A DNA stretch of 32,141 nucleotides from Lachnospiraceae bacterium (GTDB lineage: Bacteria > Bacillota > Clostridia > Lachnospirales > Lachnospiraceae): contig JAFTAU010000051.1 of the NCBI GenBank assembly GCA_017455435.1, positions 1 to 32,141 of the forward strand, given 5' to 3'. Shown here one piece after another: positions 21,585 to 29,497 of this stretch. A model generated the notes under the pieces. It ran no database searches. It saw nothing but the letters and a program-made list of their open reading frames with translations, and was not told where the DNA came from. A program made the translations under genes and the position numbers. Each line of letters starts with the position of its first letter. The first letter of the stretch is position 1.

Positions 21585-21599
21585 GAATAAAGATTATTC
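21585..21599. promoter_or_regulatory. Palindrome upstream of hrb (possible PerR/Fur-type box)
   Basis: GAATAA (21585-21590), three bases, TTATTC (21594-21599): a 15-bp AT-rich palindrome in the hrb upstream gap, similar in form to PerR boxes. No matching promoter is clear enough to place. Confidence 0.35.
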
Positions 21600-21626
21600 T
21601 CAGAAGGAATATACATTATTGAGAGC

Positions 21627-21659
21627 AAAAAAACAAGACCGCGAAAAAACTCCGCGGCC
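21627..21659 (-). terminator. Terminator after cysK
   Basis: On the minus strand GGCCGCG (21653-21659) pairs with CGCGGTC (21637-21643), followed by a long T-run (21627-21634). It ends the leftward sulfur operon. Confidence 0.9.
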
Positions 21660-21677
21660 TGTATAAAAAAATCCGGC

Positions 21678-22610
21678 TTATTCGGTGAAAAGCGGTGTGG
21701 AGTAATATCTGTCGCCGCTGTCGGGAAGGAGGGCGACGATGACCTTGCCCGCGTTTTCGGGGCGGCGTGCCAGCTCTATTGCGCCGTGCAGCGCCGCGCC
21801 GGAGGAAATACCGACTGATATGCCTTCTTTTTTGGCAAGGAGCTTTGCGGCGGCAAAAGCGTCAGCCGCTTCCGCGCGGAATATTTCATCATAGACTTCG
21901 GTATTGAGCGTGTCGGGGACAAAGCCCGCGCCTATGCCCTGAATCTTGTGAGCGCCGGAGCGTCCCTCAGAAAGGACGGGCGAGTCGGCAGGCTCGAGAG
22001 CCACTATCTTTACGCCGGGCTTTTTGCTCTTAAGATACTCTCCCACGCCCGTCAGCGTGCCGCCGGTGCCGACGCCGGCGATGAAGATGTCCACCTCGCC
22101 GTCAGTGTCGTTCCAGATTTCCGGGCCGGTAGTGGCTCTGTGAACAGCGGGATTGGCGGGGTTTACGAACTGCCCGGGGATAAAGCTGCCGGGAATCTCG
22201 GCGGCGAGCTCCTCTGCTTTTGCAATGGCACCTTTCATGCCCTTTGCGCCCTCAGTGAGAACCAGCTCAGCGCCGTAGGCCTTTAAGATATTTCTGCGCT
22301 CAACGCTCATGGTCTCGGGCATAGTCAGGATGATGCGGTAGCCTTTCGCCGCGGCTATCGCCGCAAGTCCTATGCCGGTGTTGCCGGACGTAGGCTCTAT
22401 AATAACAGAGCCGGGGCCGAGCAGACCCTTTTTCTCAGCATCCTCAATCATGGCGTTTGCAATCCTGTCCTTTACGCTGCCCGCGGGATTGAAGTATTCG
22501 AGTTTTACTATCACTCTGGCAGCGAGCCCGAGTTCTTTTTCAATATTTGTCACCTCCAGGAGAGGCGTATTTCCGATAAGCTGCTGTGTTCCGGTGTAAA
22601 TCTTTGTCAT
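21678..22610 (-). CDS. cysK: Cysteine synthase A (O-acetylserine sulfhydrylase)
   Basis: This 310-residue PLP enzyme makes cysteine from O-acetylserine and sulfide. ATG 22610 ([20 protein letters not shown]) matches the family start; four extra codons from 22622 are possible. The PLP Lys is in [11 protein letters not shown] (about residue 44), with [10 protein letters not shown] as the substrate loop, [10 protein letters not shown] binding the cofactor phosphate, and ISSGAAL near the end. It is the last gene of the operon, 18 bases after metY, with a terminator just behind it. Confidence 0.95.
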   Translation of the reverse strand: MTKIYTGTQQLIGNTPLLEVTNIEKELGLAARVIVKLEYFNPAGSVKDRIANAMIEDAEKKGLLGPGSVIIEPTSGNTGIGLAAIAAAKGYRIILTMPETMSVERRNILKAYGAELVLTEGAKGMKGAIAKAEELAAEIPGSFIPGQFVNPANPAVHRATTGPEIWNDTDGEVDIFIAGVGTGGTLTGVGEYLKSKKPGVKIVALEPADSPVLSEGRSGAHKIQGIGAGFVPDTLNTEVYDEIFRAEAADAFAAAKLLAKKEGISVGISSGAALHGAIELARRPENAGKVIVALLPDSGDRYYSTPLFTE

Positions 22611-22627
22611 TTCGTTCACCATCCTTT

Positions 22628-23911
22628 TTAAACGAGTGCGGCGAAAGCGCCGTCCATATCCGCTATTATATCATCAATATGCTCTGTTCCGACAGACAAT
22701 CTTATGGTATTTTCTTTTATTCCCTGATCGGCCAGCTCTTCGTCCGAAAGCTGCGAGTGCGTGGTAGACGCGGGATGTATCACAAGGCTCTTTACGTCGG
22801 CCACATTCGCCAGCAGCGAGAATATTTTAAGATTGTCAATGAATTTCCACGCTTCATCGCGTCCGCCCTTTATTTCAAAAGTAAAGATTGACGCGCCGCC
22901 GCGCGGAAAATATTTCTTGTAAAGCCTGTTATCGGGATGATCCGGCAGCGAAGGATGGTTGACCTTTTCGACAAGCGGATGACTGCTGAGATATTCCACC
23001 ACCTTCTTTGTGTTTTCGGCATGCCTTTCGAGCCTGAGCGACAGAGTTTCTATCCCCTGGAGCAGCAGAAATGCATTGAACGGCGAAATGCAGGCGCCGG
23101 TATCGCGCAGCAAAATGGCCCGAATATAGGTAACGAACGCCGCCGGCCCCACCGCTTCATAGAATGAAATGCCGTGGTAACTGGGATTTGGCAGGGCAAT
23201 ATTGTCAAATTTGCCGCTCGCTTTCCAGTCAAAGGTGCCGGCTTCGATGATTATGCCGCCCATGGTGGTTCCGTGACCGCCGATAAATTTTGTGGCCGAG
23301 TGAACTACGATGTCCGCTCCGTGCTCTATCGGCCTTACCAGATAAGGCGTTCCAAAGGTGTTGTCTATGACCAGCGGAATGCCGTGGGCATGAGCGATTT
23401 TTGCTATTTCGTCGATATCCGGAATGTCACTGTTCGGATTTCCGAGGGTTTCGAGATAAATCGCCCGCGTGCTGTCTTTTATTGCGCTTTCAATCTCGCC
23501 GAGGTTATGAGCGTCCACAAAGGTCGTTTCAATACCGTACTGAGGCAGCGTGTGCGAAAGCAGGTTGAAGCTGCCGCCGTATATGGTTTTCTGCGCAACG
23601 ATGTGTCCGCCGTTTGCGGCAAGCGCCATTATGGTATAGGTAATAGCCGCGGCGCCCGACGAAAGGGCCAGAGCGGCGCTGCCGCCTTCGAGAGCGGCCA
23701 TGCGTTTTTCAAGAACCTCCTGCGTGCTGTTTGTGAGCCTGCCGTAAATGTTTCCGGAATCAGCCAGCGAGAATCTGTCGGCGGCGTGCTTGCTGTTTTT
23801 AAATACATACGACGTCGTCTGGTAGATTGGGACCGCCCTCGCGTCGGTTGCCGGGTCCGGACTTTCCTGCCCCACGTGGAGCTGCAAGGTTTCAAATCTG
23901 TAGTTTGCCAA
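22628..23911 (-). CDS. metY: O-acetylhomoserine aminocarboxypropyltransferase
   Basis: This 427-residue PLP enzyme of the Cys/Met metabolism family makes homocysteine from O-acetylhomoserine and sulfide. It begins [20 protein letters not shown], the usual opening. The PLP Lys is in [13 protein letters not shown] (about residue 210), with [12 protein letters not shown] ahead of it and [14 protein letters not shown] near the end. The start codon is TTG, supported by AGGAGG 7 bases upstream and by the family N-terminus. It lies between nifU and cysK, so this operon fixes sulfide into both cysteine and homocysteine. Confidence 0.95.
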   Translation of the reverse strand: MANYRFETLQLHVGQESPDPATDARAVPIYQTTSYVFKNSKHAADRFSLADSGNIYGRLTNSTQEVLEKRMAALEGGSAALALSSGAAAITYTIMALAANGGHIVAQKTIYGGSFNLLSHTLPQYGIETTFVDAHNLGEIESAIKDSTRAIYLETLGNPNSDIPDIDEIAKIAHAHGIPLVIDNTFGTPYLVRPIEHGADIVVHSATKFIGGHGTTMGGIIIEAGTFDWKASGKFDNIALPNPSYHGISFYEAVGPAAFVTYIRAILLRDTGACISPFNAFLLLQGIETLSLRLERHAENTKKVVEYLSSHPLVEKVNHPSLPDHPDNRLYKKYFPRGGASIFTFEIKGGRDEAWKFIDNLKIFSLLANVADVKSLVIHPASTTHSQLSDEELADQGIKENTIRLSVGTEHIDDIIADMDGAFAALV

Positions 23912-23925
23912 GTTGATGCCTCCTT

Positions 23926-24309
23926 TTAATCTTTTTTATTTGTTTTCTTGTAATAATCCTCAAGTGCCGCCTGTATCGCTTCCTCTGCCAGGACCGAACA
24001 GTGCATCTTATAGGCGGGCAGTCCGTCCAGTGCCTCTGCGACGGCCTCGTTTGTGAGCTGCTTCACCTCCGAAAGCGGTTTGCCCTTTATCAGCTCGGTT
24101 GCCATGGAGCTGGATGCTATCGCGCTGCCGCAGCCGAAGGTTTCAAACTTTACGTCTTTTACCACATCGTCTTCTATTTTCAGATACATCTTCATGATGT
24201 CGCCACATCTTGCGTTTCCGACCTCTCCAACGCCGTTGGCGTCTTCGATAACCCCGACGTTTCTGGGATTCCTGAAGTGATCCATTACTTTTTCACTGTA
24301 TAAAGCCAT
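23926..24309 (-). CDS. nifU: Fe-S cluster scaffold protein IscU/NifU-type
   Basis: This 127-residue scaffold builds 2Fe-2S or 4Fe-4S clusters from iron and the sulfur delivered by the desulfurase. ATG 24309 (MALYSEKVMDHFRNPRNVG) matches the family and has GGAGGT upstream; a longer open frame to 24621 lies in a different frame of nifS. The three cluster ligands are Cys35 in ARCGD, Cys in TFGCGSAIASSS, and Cys in KMHCSVLAEEA. It lies directly downstream of nifS. Confidence 0.95.
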   Translation of the reverse strand: MALYSEKVMDHFRNPRNVGVIEDANGVGEVGNARCGDIMKMYLKIEDDVVKDVKFETFGCGSAIASSSMATELIKGKPLSEVKQLTNEAVAEALDGLPAYKMHCSVLAEEAIQAALEDYYKKTNKKD

Positions 24310-24323
24310 ATCGTACCTCCGTA

Positions 24324-25514
24324 TTATAAAATGAATTTCGTCTTGCCTTCTGTCAGGTCGCGCCACACCGGAGAAAAGCTCCTCAGATGATTCACGACAT
24401 CGGAAACCGCTTCTATGGCGAAATCGATTTCCTGCTCCGTGGTCTCTTCCGAGAGCGAAAGTCTCAGCGAGCCGTGCGCCACATCGTGCACTCTGCCTAT
24501 GGCCAGCAGCACGTGGCTGGGGTCGAGCGAGCCGGAGGTACAGGCGCTGCCGGACGAGCCACAGATGCCCTTGTCGTCCAGGAGCAGAAGCAGTGACTCG
24601 CCTTCTATTCCCTCGAAGCAAAAGCTGACGTTTCCCGGGAGCCGCCTTATCGCGTCTCCGTTCAGAGCCGAATGGGAAATTTGCGAGAGACCTTTTATCA
24701 GGCGGTCTCTGAGCAGCGTTTCCCTTTTTGCCGCGTCATCCATTTTTTCGATTGACTCCGTAAGAGCCGCAGCCATAGCCGCAATTCCCGGTACGTTTTC
24801 CGTTCCGGCGCGTTTGCCGCGTTCCTGTGCGCCGCCCTCGATAATGTTTGTAAGTACGATTCCTTTCTTTGCATATAAGAAGCCGACGCCCTTCGGTCCG
24901 TGAAACTTGTGCGCCGAGGATGAAAGCAAATCGACGTTGTCACTCTGCACGTCTATCGGAATGTGTCCGACCGCCTGAACGGCGTCCGTGTGAAACAGCA
25001 CGCCTTTTTCGCGGCATATCGCTCCAATCTCCCGAATAGGCTGGATAGTGCCGATTTCGTTGTTGGCATACATGACACTGACGAGAGCCGTTTTGTCCGT
25101 AATGGCATTTTTTACCTCATCAAGATCGACTATACCGTTTGAATTGACGGGAAGAATAGTTATTTCAAAGCCTTCTTTTTCAAGTTTTTTGAAGGTATGG
25201 AGCACCGCGTGATGCTCTATCGACGTTGTGACAAGGTGCGTTTTGCCTTTTCTCCTGCCGATATTCGCAGCGGAAATAATGGCCTGATTATCGGCTTCGC
25301 TGCCGCCCGAGGTGAAAAAGATTTCCTTAGGGGAAGCGTTAATTGCGGAAGCGACTGCCACACGCGCCTCTTCTATTATGTCTTTGGCCTGCTGTCCGAG
25401 ACCGTACAGGCTCGAGGGATTGCCGAAGCTTTCCCTCATGCAGGCGGTCATGGTCTCAATCGCCTTTTCGCTCATTTTTGTGGTCGCCGCATTGTCAAGA
25501 TATATTCTGTTCAC
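24324..25514 (-). CDS. nifS: Cysteine desulfurase NifS/IscS
   Basis: This is a PLP enzyme of about 396 residues that removes sulfur from cysteine and passes it as a persulfide to NifU. The PLP Lys is in SSAHKFHGPKG (about residue 204) and the persulfide Cys in GSSGSACTSGS (about residue 325). The preferred start is GTG 25514 (NRIYLDNAATT), since AGGAG is 8 bases upstream; an ATG at 25520 is in frame but only 2 bases from that site. It is the first gene of the leftward sulfur operon, divergent from the iscR-like regulator. Confidence 0.93.
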   Translation of the reverse strand: MNRIYLDNAATTKMSEKAIETMTACMRESFGNPSSLYGLGQQAKDIIEEARVAVASAINASPKEIFFTSGGSEADNQAIISAANIGRRKGKTHLVTTSIEHHAVLHTFKKLEKEGFEITILPVNSNGIVDLDEVKNAITDKTALVSVMYANNEIGTIQPIREIGAICREKGVLFHTDAVQAVGHIPIDVQSDNVDLLSSSAHKFHGPKGVGFLYAKKGIVLTNIIEGGAQERGKRAGTENVPGIAAMAAALTESIEKMDDAAKRETLLRDRLIKGLSQISHSALNGDAIRRLPGNVSFCFEGIEGESLLLLLDDKGICGSSGSACTSGSLDPSHVLLAIGRVHDVAHGSLRLSLSEETTEQEIDFAIEAVSDVVNHLRSFSPVWRDLTEGKTKFIL

Positions 25515-25540
25515 TGTCATGTCTCCTTTGCTTAGCGATT

Positions 25541-25575
25541 ATAAACCTATTTACCTACTGTGTCAATAGGTTTAT
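25541..25575. promoter_or_regulatory. Operator in the nifS/iscR divergent region
   Basis: ATAAACCTATT (25541-25551) and AATAGGTTTAT (25565-25575) are perfect 11-bp arms with a 13-base spacer. It lies on the nifS side of the divergent gap and is the likely target of the adjacent Rrf2 regulator. Confidence 0.75.
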
Positions 25576-25581
25576 ATTTTC

Positions 25582-25610
25582 TTGTTTTGCTATTTACCCT
25601 ATGGTATAAT
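25582..25610 (+). promoter_or_regulatory. Promoter of the iscR-like gene
   Basis: TTGTTT (25582-25587), 17 bases, TATAAT (25605-25610). A second palindrome, TTTACC (25593-25598) and GGTAAA (25612-25617), also with a 13-base spacer, covers the -10 box and suggests autorepression. Confidence 0.8.
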
Positions 25611-25634
25611 AGGTAAAAGAAAGGACGGCACACT

Positions 25635-26030
25635 ATGATTTCAACAAAAGGGCGCTACGCGCTGAGGGTTATGATTGACTTGGCTGAAAATGATAACGGC
25701 ACTCCCATTCCGCTGAAGGACATTGCAAAGCGGCAGGACATTTCAAAAAAATATCTTGAGATAATCGTAAAGGACCTGGTTCACGGTAATCTTGTAAGCG
25801 GTGTAAGCGGCAAGGGCGGCGGATACCGCCTCAGCAAAAAGCCAGAAGAAATCAGCGTGGGTGAGATTCTGGAACTCACCGAGGGGACGCTGGCCGGCGT
25901 CGCCTGTCTGCAAACCGACAAGAACAGCTGTCCGCGGGCGGCGAAATGCAAGACCTTGCCGCTCTGGACCGAATACGACAATATGGTGCATGATTTCTTT
26001 TACGGAAAGAAGCTCAGCGATTTATATTAA
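25635..26030 (+). CDS. iscR: Rrf2-family regulator, IscR-like
   Basis: This 131-residue winged-helix repressor starts at ATG 25635 with AAAGGA upstream. MISTKGRYALRVMIDLAE is the family opening, with the recognition helix in DISKKYLEIIVKDLV and a GKGGGYRLSKKPEEI wing. Three Cys in ACLQTDKNSCPRAAKC could hold a 2Fe-2S cluster, so it probably senses Fe-S supply. The fourth IscR ligand (His in Escherichia coli) is not at the usual place, where Leu follows. It is divergent from nifS-nifU-metY-cysK and likely controls that operon and itself. A CymR-like role in sulfur control is the alternative. Confidence 0.9.
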   Translation: MISTKGRYALRVMIDLAENDNGTPIPLKDIAKRQDISKKYLEIIVKDLVHGNLVSGVSGKGGGYRLSKKPEEISVGEILELTEGTLAGVACLQTDKNSCPRAAKCKTLPLWTEYDNMVHDFFYGKKLSDLY

Positions 26031-26039
26031 GGGGGCATT

Positions 26040-26786
26040 ATGGAAAACAAACTTGAATTACTGAAAAAATATATAGACGAATCCGAAAACATAGTCTTTT
26101 TCGGCGGCGCCGGCGTTTCGACCGAGAGCGGTGTGCCGGATTTTCGCAGCAAGGACGGGCTGTACAATCAGCACGATATCCGTTTTGACAAGTATCAGCC
26201 GGAATATCTGCTATCGCACAGCTGTTTTGTAAATGAGCCGGCTGTTTTCTTTGAATTTTACAGGCAAAAGATGGACGCGAGGAGCGTGAAGCCGAACGCC
26301 GCGCACTATGCGCTGGCAAGGCTTGAGCAGATGGGAAAACTGCGCGCAGTCGTGACTCAGAATATTGACGGTCTGCACCAGAAGGCAGGCAGCAAATGCG
26401 TGTATGAGATTCACGGCACCACTATGCGGAATTATTGCGTGCGCTGCGGCAAAACCTATCCCGAAGATTTTATTTACGAATCAAAGGAGGCCGTGCCTCA
26501 CTGCGATTGCGGCAGCGTTGTCAGGTGCGATGTGACGCTGTACGAGGAGTCGCTGCCCGACGAGGCTGTGCGCGGAGCCGTGTCTGCCATTTCCAGGGCT
26601 GATATGCTCATTATCGGCGGCACCTCTCTGACGGTCTATCCCGCCGCATCATATATTCATTACTTCAAGGGAGACCACCTGGTAATCATAAACCGGGACC
26701 GCCTCTCCTACCCCATCAATCCTTCCACCGACCTCCAGATCAATGACTCAATCGGCAAGGTCCTCGGGAGCGTAGTGGGGGTGTGA
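26040..26786 (+). CDS. NAD-dependent protein deacylase (sirtuin)
   Basis: This 248-residue Sir2 enzyme removes acetyl groups from lysines using NAD. The motifs are FFGGAGVSTESGVPDFRS (NAD site, about residues 20-37), TQNIDGLHQKAG (about 105-116), the catalytic His in YEIHGT, four zinc Cys (NYCVRCGK, then HCDCGS), and IIGGTSLTVYPA. It starts 9 bases after iscR, behind GGGGG, and is likely co-transcribed. It ends convergent with the zinc metallopeptidase gene, 15 bases away. Confidence 0.95.
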   Translation: MENKLELLKKYIDESENIVFFGGAGVSTESGVPDFRSKDGLYNQHDIRFDKYQPEYLLSHSCFVNEPAVFFEFYRQKMDARSVKPNAAHYALARLEQMGKLRAVVTQNIDGLHQKAGSKCVYEIHGTTMRNYCVRCGKTYPEDFIYESKEAVPHCDCGSVVRCDVTLYEESLPDEAVRGAVSAISRADMLIIGGTSLTVYPAASYIHYFKGDHLVIINRDRLSYPINPSTDLQINDSIGKVLGSVVGV

Positions 26787-26801
26787 TCTGCTCCGCCGGG
26801 T

Positions 26802-27494
26802 TTAATCCCGCCTTCTGGTGAGAAGCACAAGCCTGAGAAGCTGAAGAATAGATGAAAGCAGCGCGGCGACATAGGTGAGCGCCGCGGCGTTCAAAACCTT
26901 TTTGGCGCCGGTCAGCTCGTCGGTTTCGAGCATACGGTTATTTTCCAGAATTTTAATGGCTCGCGAAGAAGCGTTGAATTCCACCGGCAGGGTGATAAGC
27001 TGAAAGATAACTACTGCTGCAAAGAGGAACACTCCTACTCTGGCCAGTCCTACCCATCCCATAATGAGACCGATAATCACAATCGGCAGCGAAAGATACG
27101 AGCCGATATTAGCGAGAGGAACCGATATCGAGCGCAGCGTAAGCGGCGCGTAGCCGGTGTCGTGCTGAATGGCGTGTCCGCATTCGTGAGCCGCAACGCC
27201 AATAGCCGCAACCGATGTGGAACCGAAAGTGGAATCCGAAAGCCTGAGCACGCGTTCCTTTGACGAATAATGATCCGTCAGCGAACCGCTCACCCGCTCT
27301 ATGCGAACATCTGTGATTCCGGCCCCTGCCAGAATCTGCCGCGCCGCCTCTTCCGCAGTCAGCCCTGTGCGGCTTCTTACCTTTTCGTATTTCTTATAAG
27401 TGCTGTTAACATTCGCAGAAGCAATCAGACAGATGACTGCACCGATAATTACAAGAATATATGTCCAATCAAAATAAAAATATCCCCAATACAT
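26802..27494 (-). CDS. Membrane zinc metallopeptidase (YugP family)
   Basis: This 230-residue integral membrane protease has an N-terminal transmembrane helix (ILVIIGAVICLIASANV), then a cytoplasmic or membrane-bound segment with the zinc motif HECGHAIQHD at about residues 112-121. Two central helices (IGSYLSLPIVIIGLIMGWVG; VFLFAAVVIFQLITLPVEF) and a C-terminal helix ending in basic RRRD complete it. The family (DUF2268-like YugP) is broadly conserved in Bacillota; its substrates are unknown. It is the last gene of the dgt-dnaG-trmK-S41 run, 9 bases after the protease gene. Confidence 0.9.
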   Translation of the reverse strand: MYWGYFYFDWTYILVIIGAVICLIASANVNSTYKKYEKVRSRTGLTAEEAARQILAGAGITDVRIERVSGSLTDHYSSKERVLRLSDSTFGSTSVAAIGVAAHECGHAIQHDTGYAPLTLRSISVPLANIGSYLSLPIVIIGLIMGWVGLARVGVFLFAAVVIFQLITLPVEFNASSRAIKILENNRMLETDELTGAKKVLNAAALTYVAALLSSILQLLRLVLLTRRRD

Positions 27495-27503
27495 ATTATC
27501 CCC

Positions 27504-28805
27504 TTACTTCACAAGTTTTTTTAAAGTTTCGATAGCCGCAAGAAGCTGCGCGTCCTCTCCCTCATCCGAGAAGTCTTCCTGTACCGGAACATCCGGCTCT
27601 ATGCCGACTCCGTGTATGCACTCGCCGCCGGGAAGATAGTAATAATCGGTGGTAAGCTTTACAACGCCCGCGACCGAATCGTCGCTGTCATACACATAAT
27701 AGCTGGTCTGTGCAATGCCCTTCCCAAAGGTCTTTTCACCCACAATCGTAGCCAGTTCGTAATCACGCATCGCCCCCGTAAAAAGCTCCGCCGCGCTGAC
27801 GGTCTGTCCGTTGACAAGAATGACAATCGGAAGCTTGCAGAAGGCATCCTCAGAAGTCTTATATGTTTCTTCATTGCCGTTTTTATCTTTCATTACTGTG
27901 ACGACCGTGTCCTTTTCAAGAAACAGATCTATCATTTCGATAGCGCTGTCAACAGTGCCGCCGCCGTTATAACGCAAATCGATAATCAGTCCTTTCATCC
28001 CCTGCGCCTTGAGCGACCTGATACCTTTTTCAAACTGCTTTGCAGCTTCATCGGAAAACTCACTCAGATATATGTATCCGATTTTATCGTCGTCAATTTC
28101 ATAAGAGACATATTGTTTGTGAATAGTTTCCCGCGTAATAGTGAGCTCTTCGCTCACACCGTCCCTGACAAAAACTATTTTAACCTGACTGCCGACCTCG
28201 CCGCGGACGCGCTCAACAATCTCATCCAGAGACAGGTTCGTGACGTCTGTTCCATCCACCTTGTAAACAACATCACCCACCTTCACGCCGCTTTTAAACG
28301 CGGGCGAATCGGGAATAATATTTACAATAACAGCAAAACCGGTATCCGAATCAATGCCGATTGACGCGCCGATGCCGCCAAAGACATTTTCCTGTTCTTC
28401 CTGTTCCAGCTTTTTCAATTCTTCCGCTGTGGTATAGCTTGAATAAGGGTCGTTGAGAGCCTTTACATATCCCTTCAGCATACCGTCCAGCAGATCGCTT
28501 TTGTCATATTCAAAAAGGAATTTATCAAAAATGATTTCGGCAAGCTTATTCAGCTTGATATTAAAAAGCTCTATTTCGTCATTGGAAGCGATGTTCCCGT
28601 CCTCCTCCGGCGCCATATCATCTTCAAAGTCGTAATCATACTCGCTGTAGTAGATTCCGTTATAAATGATATTTTTCCATACGGTGTCATATACTCTGCC
28701 GGCGGCAACAAATATGGCCAGTGCCTGAAACGACAAACCAATAACTGCGACCGCAATAGCAGCGCCGGTCAAAATTCCGTATCCGAAACTGTTCTTTTCT
28801 TTCAT
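27504..28805 (-). CDS. ctpA: S41 carboxy-terminal processing protease
   Basis: This 433-residue secreted or membrane-tethered protease has an N-terminal transmembrane segment (ILTGAAIAVAVIGLSFQALAI). A helical region and a PDZ domain (about 130-215, with FGGIGASIGI and GVKVGDVVYKVDG) follow. The S41 core has the Ser nucleophile in NGQTVSAAELFTGAM and the Lys general base in GEKTFGKGIAQ. Such enzymes trim proteins at the cell surface, for example in wall turnover or signalling. Its start overlaps trmK by 4 bases. The nearby YugP peptidase suggests a shared envelope role, by context only. Confidence 0.93.
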   Translation of the reverse strand: MKEKNSFGYGILTGAAIAVAVIGLSFQALAIFVAAGRVYDTVWKNIIYNGIYYSEYDYDFEDDMAPEEDGNIASNDEIELFNIKLNKLAEIIFDKFLFEYDKSDLLDGMLKGYVKALNDPYSSYTTAEELKKLEQEEQENVFGGIGASIGIDSDTGFAVIVNIIPDSPAFKSGVKVGDVVYKVDGTDVTNLSLDEIVERVRGEVGSQVKIVFVRDGVSEELTITRETIHKQYVSYEIDDDKIGYIYLSEFSDEAAKQFEKGIRSLKAQGMKGLIIDLRYNGGGTVDSAIEMIDLFLEKDTVVTVMKDKNGNEETYKTSEDAFCKLPIVILVNGQTVSAAELFTGAMRDYELATIVGEKTFGKGIAQTSYYVYDSDDSVAGVVKLTTDYYYLPGGECIHGVGIEPDVPVQEDFSDEGEDAQLLAAIETLKKLVK

Positions 28806-29497
28806 TTCAAGCCTCCTTCGATATCGCGGATAAGTTTTGAAAGCTCTTCTTTTCTGCGATTCGCCGCCGGTGCGGATTCGGCCTCAAGCACTGCAGCTAT
28901 CGCCCTGTATGTTTTCAGCTGATTGTTGATATACTCTGCTCTGGCCTGAGCACCAGCCTCATCAAACAGGCTCCCACGGCCGTACTCAAGCTCAAAATCC
29001 GTGTAGCCCGGCGCAGCCATACCCGGCTTTGCCTTTATTATAAAATAATATTTGCCTTCATCAAAAACGCAGGTTTCGGAAACAGTGCCAAAACCCAGCC
29101 GCAAAAGCGTCCCGCGAAACATGGAAAAATCTGACTGCGGCGATAGAATCAGCGTCTTTGCCAGGTACGCTGTCTCATGCCCCTGCGTCAGTATCCTGCT
29201 CATCAGGGCTCCGCCCATACCGGCAATAACTATAGTATCTGCAGATCCCGGAGCAATCCCGCCAAGTCCGTCGGCAATGCACAGTTCGATTATTCCGGTC
29301 AATCCCTCTGCCGCAACATTCTCTCCCGCGATTTTTAAAGGTCCTTCCGCGATATCGCACGCTATTGCGCGCTCAGCCATCCCGCGTTTTACGGCTTCGA
29401 TCGGGATATAAGCATGATCCGTGCCTATGTCCGCCAGCACGCCGGCGTCCGTACCAATCATATCCAGGATTTTTTCAAGTCTGGCAGAGAGCTTCAT
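28802..29497 (-). CDS. trmK: tRNA (adenine22-N1)-methyltransferase
   Basis: This 231-residue Rossmann-fold enzyme methylates N1 of A22 in the D loop of some tRNAs, using SAM. ADIGTDHAYIPIEAVKRG is motif I (about residues 22-39), and IACDIAEGPL, VIAGMGGALM and LILSPQSD are the family's other markers. A charged C-terminal helix follows. Its start overlaps dnaG by 4 bases and its stop overlaps the S41 gene by 4, so translation is coupled. Neighbourhood with dnaG is typical of Bacillota. Confidence 0.95.
   Translation of the reverse strand: MKLSARLEKILDMIGTDAGVLADIGTDHAYIPIEAVKRGMAERAIACDIAEGPLKIAGENVAAEGLTGIIELCIADGLGGIAPGSADTIVIAGMGGALMSRILTQGHETAYLAKTLILSPQSDFSMFRGTLLRLGFGTVSETCVFDEGKYYFIIKAKPGMAAPGYTDFELEYGRGSLFDEAGAQARAEYINNQLKTYRAIAAVLEAESAPAANRRKEELSKLIRDIEGGLK

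Noticed and set aside
22611-23925. Riboswitch or T-box before the sulfur genes
   Set aside because: The gaps between nifU, metY and cysK are about 15-18 bases, too short; the leader of nifS holds palindromes rather than a structured RNA.
24310-24621. N-terminal extension of nifU
   Set aside because: The extra frame lies inside the certain nifS gene; the ribosome site and family start support ATG 24309.
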